Positions 10,801 to 22,279 of a stretch of 60,000 bases of DNA are shown in pieces. The first letter of the stretch is position 1; each line of letters opens with the position of its first letter. A program made the position numbers and the translations under genes. The stretch comes from Bugula neritina (lineage: Eukaryota > Bryozoa > Gymnolaemata > Cheilostomatida > Bugulidae). Below the pieces are notes generated by a model. That model searched no databases, was not told the origin of the DNA, and saw only the letters and a program-made list of their open reading frames with translations. Location of the stretch: contig OZ037770.1 of the NCBI GenBank assembly GCA_964035545.1, positions 2,835,662 through 2,895,661 of the forward strand. The letters run 5' to 3'.

Positions 10801-11664
10801 TAGCAAATGAATCCAAACAATGCCTTTAAATTAAAGAATCTAAATAGAGATTTTTCAGAAAAAAAATTATTTTCAAACTGGCTACAATACTGAGCTGCAC
10901 ATGAAATTTCCCTTCACCTTACCAGCCGGACTTTCCAAAATGACTGTAGGAGCCCCTTTGCCTGTGCAGTGTAGCATTAGCCGTTGCCCTTGACCTATAT
11001 CATAGAGTAGAGCTGTGGGAGGTAGCAAGGCTGTGTGTTCACTCTTCAGACTGGTGTAGTTAAGTAGAGGTGGTATCACTACGGCTATGAGTACCCACTT
11101 CAGTACATTCCACACGCCCATAACACATCTGAAACATACTTTACATGCACTACTTTTCTATACACCAAATAGAAAACCACACGTTTCTATGGTTATTTTA
11201 TAAGAATTGTCTTTCATCCAAAGAAGACAACTCCAAATCATTTCGTAAGTAATATACATAATCTCGTCACTGCATCACAATTACTGCTTCAAATGGTTGG
11301 CATTAACTTACATAGATGTTTCAATGAATGCAACTAATATTTAAGAAAAACATCCAACAAGGATCCACGAGAGATAGGTTTTTGAAAAAAAACAATTTAC
11401 TTCAGCATAATTTAAAGTCAGCTAATGATGTGTTATTATAGTAAAACAGAATTTAAAGTCAGCTAATGATTTATAATAGTAAAATAGAATTTAAAGTCAG
11501 CTAATGATGTTTTATTATAGTTAAGAAGCTAACTTGAAGCAGCAGCTGGAAGATGAGGACTTGGTATCATCACTGATTGATTCTGAACTGTTTGAAGATC
11601 TGTTGATATGACCATTCTTTATGCCGGACACAGCCTTGCGCTGTTTCACTGTAGATGTTGGCAT
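4854..11664 (-). CDS. Membrane-anchored alpha/beta-hydrolase-fold protein, probable pseudoenzyme
   Basis: Complete eight-exon gene, minus strand: 11664-11534, 11128-10923, 10117-9986, 9309-9156, 8698-8572, 7208-7011, 6172-6020 and 4976-4854; 407 residues, phases consistent throughout. Start ATG 11664-11662; stop TAG 4856-4854. Residues 1-47 are polar and Ser-rich, and 50-68 (WNVLKWVLIAVVIPPLLNY) form a membrane anchor, suggesting a type II protein. The fold is supported by GQRLMLHCTGKGAPTVILES, then VCVYDRAGIGFSDRP (133-146), PFILVGLEFGALVSR (194-208) and QILSVILIDPL (217-227), all matching the order in alpha/beta hydrolases. The usual G-H-S-x-G elbow reads G-L-E-F-G (199-203), with Glu201 in the nucleophile position, and no GH-type catalytic His is seen near the C-terminus. 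I infer a non-catalytic or altered function. No gene symbol can be assigned. The internal ATG at 11121-11119 (Met47) is an alternative start. Confidence 0.88.
5148..5968. mobile_element. 29-bp-array element, family B, copy 1
   Basis: Lies in the last intron of the hydrolase-like gene (4977-6019) and makes up most of it. The left end is CAGTGCTCCCTTCATATCTC and the right end the inverted form, GAGATACGGAGGGAGCACT. Between them are two tandem arrays of a 29-bp unit (GAGGGAGTACTGTAGCTTAG plus TGAGATACG): three or so units at 5195-5310 and about eleven at 5665-5965. About 350 bp of unrelated sequence separates the arrays. No coding sequence. Confidence 0.75.
7213..7311. repeat. 43-bp tandem repeat next to a splice acceptor
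   Basis: The motif CAGAAGAGATGAGTCATGGC starts at 7214, 7257 and 7299 (periods 43 and 42). The third unit is split by the MITE at 7312-7719 and continues at 7720 as ATGAGTCATGACTGAGTTAT. Read on the minus strand, each unit carries the pyrimidine-rich ACTCATCTCTTCTG that precedes the acceptor of the exon ending at 7208. Confidence 0.8.
7312..7719. mobile_element. Foldback MITE, family A, copy 2
   Basis: Inverted arms as in copy 1: ACTTATTTTAGTACACACTA on the left and CCAGTGTACTAAACTCAG on the right, with GCCCAAAACTAGTAAAATAT and TTTTACTAGTTTTAGGCAAA inside. It interrupts a 43-bp tandem repeat, and ATGAG flanks it on both sides (7307-7311, 7720-7724), a probable 5-bp target-site duplication. 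It sits in the hydrolase-like intron 7209-8571, which otherwise shows no feature. Confidence 0.82.
11409..11522. repeat. Tandem repeat of about 40 bp, three copies
   Basis: AATTTAAAGTCAGCTAATGA begins at 11409, 11450 and 11488, each followed by a TTATTATAGTA-like stretch. It lies in the first intron of the hydrolase-like gene, starting about a dozen bases past the donor at 11533. Confidence 0.8.
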
Positions 11665-11699
11665 GGAGCCTGTAATTCATGTACTTGGATATATATGGT

Positions 11700-13560
11700 C
11701 AACAGCCGAATCACAGGTACATCAATATTAATATAGTGTGATAATATAATATGTGAAAATACAATTTATAATATAATAAAAATATCACACTATATGTGAT
11801 AGAATAATGTGAAAATATGTGATATCACAAAATACAAAGTAAATTTAAACTTTAAGTCTTGGTTTATCACTAAAAATAAAATGAATATAAGTTTAACTGA
11901 ATGAAAATTAAACTTAAACTCAACTTAAAGTGAATTTTAAGTTTATGCTTAAAATTAACTCAATAATTAAGTGGGAATAAAAACGATTACATTATCGTAA
12001 TCAGTAATTATCATATTCATTATGATTATCATTATGATTATCTTGAAGCTTTAATTTTGTTTTAGTTTTACTTTTAGGAATTGGTGATCACATTCAATTT
12101 TACTGATCAGATTCAAATGATGACATTCAATTTAATGATTATTATCATAATTATAATCATAATATAAATATTATTAAATGAAAATCATAATCATAATGAT
12201 AAAATTAAAAGTAAAACACTATAAATTTGATTATAAATCAAAACACTGTGATTTTAACAGAATACAAGCCTAGGATGAAGTTTAACTATTACAGTTAACG
12301 TTAATGTTAACTCATTTTAATTCTCATTATGATTATCATTATGAGTATATCATTGTCATTATAATTGCGTGATTGTCATTCATACTCATTGTATGTAGCA
12401 GAGACTTGTCCACGATCACGTTTATCACAGAAACCAGAAACTAGCAGAAATTACTTAAATGGAGTAGACGGAATATGATGGTCGGAGTTCCAAGCACTTT
12501 CGCAAAGTTTGAAAACGGTCGCTTTATCGTTAATGCAGCAAAGTTCAAATGAATGTAGTGAGAAATCTAGTCTCTATCCAGGTGTGATATATCCGGTTAC
12601 GCTTGCAGTAGTATCAACTGATGCTGATGCTCTATAGTTACAGTCAAGGCGGCTTTAGCATTTACTTCAAATTTTGAAATTTAGTATCAATACCGATGTC
12701 AAATAGGAATGGGGGTGAATTTCGTTAAAATTTATCTAGCTAGTTTAACAAACATCAAATCACTCATTATTCATTACTTATTAGTCCTCACAGTCACTCA
12801 TTACAGTTACTCATTAGTCATTACTGATTACTCATTTACATTAGTGATTAGTCAATGTCATTACTCATTACTCATTAGTCATTAGATTTAGTCATTATCA
12901 TTATGATTAGTTGAACTTGATGTAGACCATTATTCATTAGTCATTAGTGATTAGTCATTAGACTTACTCTTAATTATTAGTGATTACTGATTAGCTATTA
13001 GGCTTAGCCTTAGGCTAATGAATAAAAGTAAATAAAAATATAATTATAATCATAATCATAATGATAGTGATAATGACTAAAATCCAAATGATTAGCTTTG
13101 CTCAAACTCAGTCTCACTGAGTGAGAGTCACAACTTTAAGTCATTTTCTTTAGGTTTATGATTATCATTATCAGGATATCTCTGTATAATTTAGTTATTC
13201 TTATCACCACTTTTACTTTATCATTGCCCTTACATTTACTCTAACTCTTGGTCTTAAAGCTAAGCTGTAAGCATTAAGTGATTAACTTGCACATCAAAGT
13301 TAATCGAAATTTGTAAAATTTTCTTATATACTTATAGTTAATCAGGTATACTTGAAGTATAACTAATAGTGTTAAACTTAATGTTATAATTATACTAAAT
13401 CTAATGCTTATAGCTAGACTTATACTAATACATTAACTTAACTTGTACTTATACTATCACTTATGCCTATATTTATAATTAATTTACGTACTGTTTTAGT
13501 GTTAGTCACTTACTACTTAGTCTTGTGTCTCAGTGTTTGCAATAGTTACACTCATACTGA
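11700..13560. repeat. AT-rich degenerate short repeats
   Basis: Long stretch of imperfect TCATTA, GATTAT and AGTGATTAG words, densest at 12000-12240 and 12760-13020, for example CATTACTCATTAGTCATTAG. No open frame or conserved site was seen. The short segment 12420-12570 is less AT-rich and CpG-bearing and lies upstream of the minus-strand gene, but I see no specific promoter element. Confidence 0.6.
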
Positions 13561-14726
13561 AGGAAAGCCAATATCTAGAACTAAAAGTTGGAAAAATATT
13601 TTATGAGTATCTGAATTTTTCAAACCTTATTATTAATTTTGAATAGCTCATAAAAACTAAGATGACTAGTAACGATTGTTATACTAGTTAATAATTCAAC
13701 TGCAGAGCATCATGAACATTATTATCATAGTCATAGTGTATTAATTAAACTTGACTAATTGTTATAGACTCAAGTTAGTATTATAGTGATTATACCCATA
13801 GTGATAGTATCAATAATTATATTGATACTAATACTCAATATGGTTGCCAGTGTAGATGCTTTAGTGTGTTATGGTATGATAGTCAGCTACAATGACACTA
13901 ATAGGGATTTTCCCAATGCCACTATATTTGGGTTTTGGATTTGCCACACAATGCTGCTCATTTGTTAGACTTTCAAAAGCATTAGCAATTATTTTCGATA
14001 ACTCATATTTTGTTTTCAATAATTACTCCTGTACCATAGTTTTTAAATGGAGTTAAAGGAGGGTTTCCTCTGTGGCACAGGAGCAATTATACAATTATGT
14101 TTAGTAAATAATTTCATCACTAATTATGAAAGCAAATTTTTGTATTTATGTGTACAAAAAAAGACATTAGTTTAAATGTAAGCAGTTTTAGTATTCATAA
14201 TTTTTGTTCAGATTTATATATATATAATTTTAAAAAAAGTCAAGTCTAATCAAGCAGCTGTTCCTGGCTTGAATTCTTTGTCCACAAAAATGTTTTTCCT
14301 AAAACTAATTTTCATTTTTGTTCTGAAAATATTCCACCACATAATGGGTGATGAAAGATTATTTTAGTGTTTATTTGCTAGGAAAATAGTAACACAAACA
14401 TGTCCAAAATAAGTACTACAGAACCTCACATATTCGTTTCATGAGACAGTTTTAGTCTTTTTTATTTCATCTCCAGATATTCTGATGTTAGCTAGACTCA
14501 GTAAATTTCAAGCTTCTCATTGAACTACATAATATATTCTAAACATCAAGAAACCTTCACCCTGAATTGCTGTCATTTGATAAGTTGCCAGTTCTGCTGA
14601 CATAATATTTAGACAAGACATAGCAATTCAGATGGTTTTGGAAGGTAACTTGTTGTCTGGGTTGGTTGGTGATTACATCAGCAAATATCTGTTTCTTGTT
14701 TTCTTTGTTTGCAATCACTGCTTTGT

Positions 14727-14737
14727 ACTACTACTAG

Positions 14738-14781
<44 letters not shown>

Positions 14782-14794
14782 GTACTACTACTAG

Positions 14795-14843
<49 letters not shown>

Positions 14844-14967
14844 GCTACTACTACTACTACTAACACTACTACTACTGCTACTAGTACTACTTCTAATATT
14901 AGTACTACTACTAGTACTACTGCTACTGCTACTACTACTACTGCTACTACTACTATTACTACTACTA

Positions 14968-14999
<32 letters not shown>

Positions 15000-15016
15000 A
15001 CTACTACTACTATTAG

Positions 15017-15074
<58 letters not shown>

Positions 15075-15101
15075 GCTACTACCGCTACTACTACTACTAG
15101 C
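14727..15101. repeat. (TAC)n/(CTA)n microsatellite, about 375 bp
   Basis: Long array of ACT/CTA triplets with scattered AGT and GCT variants. All reading frames run open through it and give poly-Leu, poly-Thr or poly-Val, which I treat as artefacts. Flanks 13561-14726 and 15102-15860 hold no supported feature apart from a receptor-site-like motif at 15580. Confidence 0.95.
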
Positions 15102-15870
15102 ACACCTGCAGGCCCTCTATCTGATACTGCCATAGAATATTTAACAAACAAACTGCTAATTAATAGACTCCTACACTTACATAACGAATTAGTCAGACTA
15201 ATTTCCTTGCCACTGATTACTTGCTGCAAGGTTATTGAGCCTGTAATCCTCTATCAGACCTACTCTACTTCAGCCATTCATAGCTCACATTGACTAATAG
15301 TTTCTCAATCATAGTCTGGAATGTCTAATTTGATTGAAATTGTGTCTAGTGGTAGTTTATAGTGTCAGCTGCTAGTTTGAGGGAGCTAAGTACAGTCCTT
15401 GTTTTATTGTCATTAGTAGGTAAAAGTGTATACACACTACATGCTCAGTAGCAGTAAAGAATAATTTAGTTGGACTTATGATGTAGTGTGTGCTTCCCTC
15501 TGAACATGTGCAGAGCACCTGGTAGCACCTGCTAATTGCCCTCTTTGATGAGTAAAAGTGCTGTAGTTTGGCCTGTCATTGGTCACTGACCTCTCACCTC
15601 ATTTACTAGGTTAAATATGACCTCTAGCTCACTTAATATTATGATAATGATGATTATAATGATTACTTATTGTCAGGATTATGGCACTTCATAGGACATG
15701 ATGAAATATGATTTCCATGTATGGTCATCACTTTATTTTCAGCACTATATTTACATTTATAAAGGTTCTATTTGTATTTATGGAAGTTTTAAAGAAATAT
15801 ATTATATAATATAAAATACCTAAATATTTTATTTTTACAGTTGGGTGTATTTGCTTTTATACTATATACA

Positions 15871-15927
15871 CCAGCTTTCCATAGATCGATCTGAGCACGT
15901 TTCTCAGATCGATCTATGGAAAGCCGG
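15871..15927. repeat. Near-perfect 25-bp hairpin
   Basis: Left arm 15871-15895 (CCAGCTTTCCATAGATCGAT then CTGAG) and right arm 15903-15927 pair in 24 of 25 positions around a 7-base loop. The mismatch would be a G-U pair in RNA. Outer flanks pair weakly (ATATACA/TATATGG). It could be a remnant of a foldback element or a small-RNA hairpin. Confidence 0.8.
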
Positions 15928-16665
15928 TGGTATATGGCAGGGTAATAATATATTTAACTAACACCTCCGTTATTATATAATGAGTAATATATTTACCATT
16001 TATCTGTAACCTACTGACTAAAAAGTGATTATAATAATTAAAGGCTATGGAATCAGAACTCATGCTAATTGGCTCTAGTTTTACTCAGAGTTCTGTTGAT
16101 AACCAACAGCATATGTATACCATATACCAACATTGACTGTGCTTTATGACCAACCCAAGTGCAAAATCTCATATTTTAATTATGTTATCAGCTGCAACTT
16201 CATCAGTTTTACTGTATTTGTGTTTATTTACATGTCCTGGTTTAGTGTTTATGTAATATATTTACATATTTGTTAGTGTTTATATAATATATTTACATAA
16301 TTATTTGTTAGTGTTTGTGCTGGTCATGCTCATTGAACAAATTCTCTGGAATGTTCTACGAGAATGTAACTTTAGGAATCACTTGATAATCTGATTCCCT
16401 TATCTAATCTTTTCTGGTAATACTTTAATAGTGTGATCTATCTAAAGCACTACTGTACTACTCTGAATACTAATACAGTGTGACAATAACTGAGACTACC
16501 TCAGGGTGTATAGCTGGTCTAGTATTACTACTATTCTAACAAGTAATTATAATGATGGCAAACAAGTTAATTCATACAAACATATTTTGTCAAAACAGCT
16601 GATAAAAAGATGATTAGTAGAAGGGAATGTGTCAAATATTTGTAAAAGAAGACGATCATTTGAAA

Positions 16666-16795
16666 GGTGTCATCCCAGTTAGACGCTAGGCTAAATTTCC
16701 CACTTAGACGCTTCCCAGTTAGGTGCTGTTTATTTATCTTGGTACAATATATATTCTATGTGCAATTTACTTGAATATTATTGAAATATATGTAT
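16666..16795. repeat. Dispersed repeat C, copy 1
   Basis: About 130 bp starting GGTGTCATCCCAGTTAGACG, with TAGGCTAAATTTCCC, a second GACGCTTCCCAGTTA, then TTGGTACAATATATATTC and TGTGCAATTTACTTGAAT. A clearly related copy is at 51801. No coding capacity. The regions 15930-16665 and 16796-18503 show nothing else I can support. Confidence 0.75.
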
Positions 16796-18503
16796 AAACT
16801 TGGATTAATTGCTTGTTATTTAGCACTTAAATAATTTTCTTTGATCTGCATTAACTTTTTAATTTTGCATTTTCTATGCTTCTAGTTGTTTAAAAAGATA
16901 TTTTGTTAACAAGTATTCGTTAAAGATCATACCTATTATTAATGTATTACTGTTTTTTCCATACACATATCTATGAAAATTGGAATATTATCCCAGATAA
17001 TTTATATTAGCTATTAGCTATAGCTATTTAGTAATCAATGCAGCATTTATATAGGCATGTTACTATATGTAGTTACACCAAAATAAAAGATAGCGTTTAA
17101 CTGAGATGAAACCATTTGAAAGCTAAAAATAGAATTGTGTAGCTATTTCTGTACAAGAAAAGAGGTATAGGCCGAATAGATTAAGTGTTGGTTTGTTGGT
17201 GAATAGCTATAATAGCCTACTTGATGTGAGCATGTAGTTTCCAGTCTCGCCCTGAAACAGGCAATCTTTAATTGCATGTATTGAAAGTTTTTTCAAGTAT
17301 TTCTGTCGCAACTTGTCACACTGTGTTACAGTCTGTCCAATGATTAGCCAAAATATGTTAAACACAACAGTTGTCTAATCTTAATCGCATTATTTCATTA
17401 TGGATTTTCTTTATAGAGAATAGAAGTATACTTTGACTAAATGTCTCTTTTAAATTGCAAATTATTCAATTTTCTAGTAGAAGGAACAGCATGGGCTAAG
17501 CTTGGTTATAATGACTTGAATATTTAATATATTCAAATGTTGCAGGTCTAAGCAGAAAGAATACATGTGACAGGAAATGGTGACCTATTTCTGATGCTAT
17601 AGTGACATACTTCCACCCTATAAGCAGAAAATGGCACCATGAGTGCCAGCAGGATATAATACAGGTATTCCATACTGTTTGGTTACTAATACCCAGAATT
17701 CTATGTTCTCTGATGTCATATCCTGGTCATAATATCCAAATTCATAAGCTGTCTCCTATCCTGTAGCTATCATTTCTTCTGTCCATTCTGTCATAATTAG
17801 AGCCAGTTTGAAGGTGTTGTGGAGTTGTTTTCCTTATCACTTTATCATTCAGAGGTTAGACAACTCTAACTCTTTAGTACAGCCGTCCTGATTACCATTC
17901 TTTATACTAGCCTATACAGAGTATGTAACTCTGCCAGGTGTTAACAACTGTTTGTCAGGTAGACGTAATCTTGATGGTTACATTTTATTACAAGACAATA
18001 TTTTGAACTTTTAACTCGGAAAATATGCCTTCAAGTGTGCTTCGCTAGATAATTATATTACCTTTTAGCTGATTGGTTGTGCGAGAATTGCCTCCCTCTA
18101 GCAGAGTTACTGTTATTTCCGCTTCAGTATTCGGACTACAATATTCTGTCCTAGCAAAAGAAAGCTGCTTGCAAAGGACCTATCTGACTGCAATCAGATA
18201 AAGTGTTTTCATGGAAAGATAATTCCTCAACCTTTGTTAGTACAAGTGCTGGAATAAGTAAATACGTGACATTTCCGAAACACTCGGTTATGTAATCTGA
18301 GTTACGTAATACCTCTGTAATACCTCTGTTGTGTAATCAGGAAATTCTTATCTTCCCTCTCCCTGTCTCTGTTCCATGTTGATTCATGAGGGTGGAGTAG
18401 TAGAGATAACAGCAGCAGTGTTGTGTTTAGTGGGTAGATATGGTTTATACAGCTCGTCTCTGTGTGTCTGGGTCAATTTCCTTTGTAGGACTTTAAGTAA
18501 TGT

Positions 18504-19564
18504 GGGTCATTTACTTAATTTAGTCAACACTGAAAATCTCCAGTTTTTAGCTATTTTTCACAGTTTAGCTGCTAATTTATATGGATTTTTGCCTCAAGCT
18601 AATAAAAACTTAAAAAATGTAATTTAATAATCAAGTTTTTTTTTTATTTTACTTGATTTCCTATATGTTTTCTTCTAATTATTTCGAAAATATAAATAGT
18701 TAGGAGAAACATGGGAAATCAAGCAAAATTAAGACGAACCTTGATTATTTAAATGTATTTGTTAATATTTTGCTAGTTTTGGGCAAAACTATCCCCCTGT
18801 TCACACATTGCGGCACCGTACGCCGCAACAGCAAATTTGCGCCATCTTTGATAACATCCGGGTTGAATCGTACTTCGGTATACGCTGCAGCGTTGATCAA
18901 GCAGTGCTTGATTCAAAAAATTACGGCGGGCTCCCATTGGGTAGAGTTGATCTGGTACTAAAATTTAAAGAACGTTTCCGCTAGTTTATTTTAATCGCTT
19001 ATTTTTGATTTAATTTAACTAATTCAAAAATTTTAAAAGATTAAAAAATCTTTTATCAGGCTTGTTTGAATTAAAATCAGCTTAGAAATCTAGCTTTCCC
19101 TAATCACAAAAGCACGAAAACCAAAAACTTAAAATTGATTTGGACGGCTTAATTATTCATTATTTGAATTAGTTTGCACAATTATTTTAAAAACGAATAT
19201 ATTTAAAAGAAAGATTCTTTTCATGTAATTGCTTTTATTTAGTAAATAGCATTTATATAACATCTTTTGATAAGAATGTTGCGAATAATTTGTAAATAAT
19301 ATTCAAAGGCGTTCAAATCACCGCAGACAAGAGTTGGCTTTATTATGATTGGTCACAGCTCAACGTCATGCATTGTACTTTTACGGTAATGTGTGAACAC
19401 CCGTTGACAAAATGTAACAGTGGCGCCATTTTGTTTGTTCTGTTACGGCGTACGATGCGGTAATGTGTGAACAGGGGGTAAATGTTCATTAGCAGCTAAA
19501 TTGTAACAAATAGCTAGAAACTGGAGATTTTTTCCAGTGTGTACTAAATTAATTAAAATGACCC
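18504..19564. mobile_element. Foldback MITE, family A, copy 3, split by a nested element
   Basis: The left half (18504-18790) has GGGTCATTTACTTAATTTAG, ATCTCCAGTTTTTAGCTATT and the inner GCTAGTTTTGGGCAAAACT motif. The right half (19480-19564) has ATGTTCATTAGCAGCTAAAT, AACTGGAGATTTTTTCCAGT and ATTAAAATGACCC. Removing the insert at 18793-19478 restores an element collinear with copies 1 and 2. Confidence 0.82.
18793..19478. mobile_element. MITE-like element D inserted in family A copy 3
   Basis: 686 bp with imperfect terminal inverted repeats of about 37 bp. The left end starts CCCCCTGTTCACACATTGCG; the right end ends with TAATGTGTGAACAGGGGG and both contain CGTACGCCG or CGGCGTACG. An internal TIR-like copy (ACGGTAATGTGTGAACA) lies near 19384. 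TA occurs just outside each end (18790-18791, 19479-19480), which may be the target duplication. No transposase frame. Confidence 0.8.
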
Positions 19565-19895
19565 ATATTCCTTGCTGCTGTTTGGAGAAATAGACCAAAT
19601 AGACCGCCCTGTTTTAGTTATGTAATTAATAGGAAAGCAACTTTGTTTACTGATGAAGAGGCATGTTTCTGTTAAAGAAGTGTAGCTTTTTAATACAGTG
19701 CAGCAGGCAAAGTTCAACCCTTGCTTGAATGAGCTCAAATTATTTATCCCCCTCTCCTTGTTTCTTAAATTAGCAAGTTTGTTTCCATGTGCTGTCTACC
19801 AGATCAAAGTGGTTATAGTGTCAGTTACTCAAGGTTTTGTAGTAGTTATATCTGAGTAGTCCAATGGTTGCAGTGTGGGTATGGTAAGTGAATCC

Positions 19896-19982
19896 TTCTA
19901 TAAGCAGCTTGGAGTTGGGTGCAGTAGTTGATAATCTGAACTATTGCACTCATTCACCCCCAACTCAGTGCTGCTTATAGAA
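19896..19982. repeat. 87-base imperfect hairpin, pre-miRNA-like
   Basis: TTCTATAAGCAGC and GAGTTGGG at the 5' side pair with CCCCAACTC and GCTGCTTATAGAA at the 3' side. An inner stem GTGCAGTAGTT/AACTATTGCAC encloses a loop of about 9 bases. The size and bulged stem resemble an animal miRNA precursor, but no known miRNA was recognised. Confidence 0.6.
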
Positions 19983-20099
19983 CACTTGATGGTAAGCACC
20001 AGGTCAAGGGGAATCTGGGTGAGATACTGTTGACCTCTCATAGTTACTCTCTGTACTCCAGTCAGAAGTCTCTTAAACCATGTTATCATCTAGCTTAGA

Positions 20100-21650
20100 A
20101 TTCAGCCATTTAGATGGAGCTGTGGTATAGCTGAGGTGTTCTACAGCAGAAATGTTGTATAGCAGAGCAGACAACTTTAAGACAAAGTGTCTATTTATAT
20201 TGTCTTATTCTTGATAGTGCTTTTATGATGTCAATACTGTTTCACATCATTCTACTAATTCATCTTTCTAGTGATATAAAGTAGTGCTACAAATAGCTCA
20301 TCAGTAGACAGGTTAAAGTTCATGAGTACATACGCACTCAGTATATTCAGCTACTTCACACAACTCGATTGATAATTTATGAGAAGACAACTACCATTAT
20401 TGGGACAGTGTAGATTTTATTCCAAACAAGTTGCATTATTTTAGTTGTAACAGCAACATCCACCATAGTGGCTAGTACTATAAGTGCTATCAACTATGAC
20501 AACGTTGTAGTTGTAGTAATTAGTTTGGGCTTTCATAGAAGCAATAACCTCTAGAGTGAGTGGGCAACTCCCAAATTCTAGGTTATGTCGCAAGAGTTTA
20601 CTCTTGTTGATGTGACCTGGTGTAGTAGTTTGAGCAGTATGTTAGGATCTTGGCAGCTGAGTCATCTTAGAAAGGTCATGCTGCCATAGTTACTTCTAGA
20701 GTTAGTAGCTCAGTAAAAATATACCTAACCATTTAGTAAGGAAAGCATGAGTATCATTTTATACATTCATGTACTCTATTGTAGGGAGAGTTGGGGAGTT
20801 TTTATCAATGTTTACAATTTTCGTTCTTTGCATTTGTAATGAGGTTTTCGGCATTTCAGTTACTTAAAGTATTCAGCTGGGTTTTCCATCATCTTCTTGG
20901 GGAGCATAACTCCAGCAGTTGTCAAAATTTATATAATTTCCACTCTTTCACATAATTTTTGTTGTGCAAAACATGGATATTATGACAATAATATTAGTCA
21001 AATCTCACCAATTATTTAGAAACTTCTCCGAGTTTTCACATCATTGCATCATGTTATGTAATGATGGCACTGTAGCAGTACACGACGCTTGAAGCAATCA
21101 TTGTCTAATAGTGTGCAATGTTATGACACGTCAAGAGTTATTTCCCCTTGTTGCATATATTTCTGTAATGAGGTGTAAGAACGTGAAATGCTTGTCTGAA
21201 TTTGCTAACTCAGTCAGCTGTTGAATTGTCACCTGCTTTTTCACTGAACTTTTGACATGGTCCACCTTCTTATGTTAAGTTAATCCTTTCTTAACTCGCA
21301 CTGGTGTTTTCATACTTGACTAAAGTGGTTGGTATTGTGATTCATGATAAATAAGCTGCTTCAAATTATAAGGGGAAAGCTGATATTACCTTCAGATAAA
21401 TACCTGCAAGATATGTGTCAGGTAAACAGAAACAAACTGTATTTTGTTGGCAAACCTTATGCAGTTATTTGTGGAAATTGTTTCTATTAATAGTTGCATC
21501 AGGGATTGTCAGGTAAAACGATGTTACATCAACCTCTTACAGTGAGCGTTGTAATCGTAGAATGTCAGGCGTTGCGTGATTGGCTGGTTTGATTATTGAT
21601 ACGCTTACAGGCATGTCGTTGTGTAGTCAATAAAGTATTGAGCAATAGTT
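20100..21650. other. Intergenic sequence, no feature seen
   Basis: Ordinary AT-rich sequence with no long open frame of recognisable character and no clear repeat. Confidence 0.5.
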
Positions 21651-21654
21651 AGAT

Positions 21655-22205
21655 TGTGTTCCCTAACGCGTTCCGCGCTATTTATTGCGGGTGGGTGGTG
21701 ACTGGTCGCGCGTGTTTCTCAGCGCATAGACTGAGAATCCTAAGTTTACTCATTTAATCACAATCAACGATTTCGAAATACCAGTTGGTTTTAACACTGA
21801 AAGGCAATGTAGAGACTCTCACTCCGCAGTGCATAACGTTATGATTGCATCTGCAAGGAAGAAGCTAGCTGTTGAGTTATTCACCGACACAATCAGTGTT
21901 TTGACATCAGATTTGGTGGTAGATAGATACCCGGTATTGTTGTGGTCTTATTTAGTCTTCTACTGATGCCTTTGTTGCAAACTTCTTCATTGTTTACAAT
22001 CATATCGCCATTGTAAGGTGCAACGTAATTAGTTCATGGTTTGACCGGGCAAGTTGCACATTCAGCAAGTCTACTGGCATTTCTCACTCGGTTAGGATAT
22101 TGTAAATATTACGAAGAAACCGCGTACCTACGCCGCAGTAATTGGCCATCGTTCTGGCTGTCCGTTTTCTCAAGTGAAGGACTTTTCTCACTTCGTGAGA
22201 CTCGC
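21655..22205. promoter_or_regulatory. CpG-rich stretch, possible promoter or untranslated first exon
   Basis: In otherwise CpG-poor sequence, 21664-21725 (AACGCGTTCCGCGCTATT, GGTCGCGCGTGTTTCTCAGC) and 22100-22150 (ACCGCGTACCTACGCCGCAG) are dense in CpG. A donor-like AAG/GTGCAA lies at about 22014-22020. It could be the start of the downstream phosphatase transcript, 7.5 kb before its first coding exon. A 79-codon frame at 22041-22280 has no recognised similarity. Confidence 0.25.
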
Positions 22206-22279
22206 TGGTTGCAAGAATCTCACCAAATGTTAGTCACTCAGTCTGATATGTTTTGTGGTGAGTACGGTTATATCTTTTG

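Noticed and set aside
11540-11614. Plus-strand frame reading LEDEDLVSSLIDSELFEDLL
   Set aside because: It looks protein-like, but it is the complement of the hydrolase-like first exon, which has a start codon, donor and matching phase on the minus strand.
14632-15293. Open frames of 167-194 codons on both strands
   Set aside because: Homopolymeric Leu, Thr or Val runs from the (TAC)n microsatellite.
18770-18961. 63-codon frame at the element D end
   Set aside because: It starts in the family A MITE and reads across the TIR of element D.
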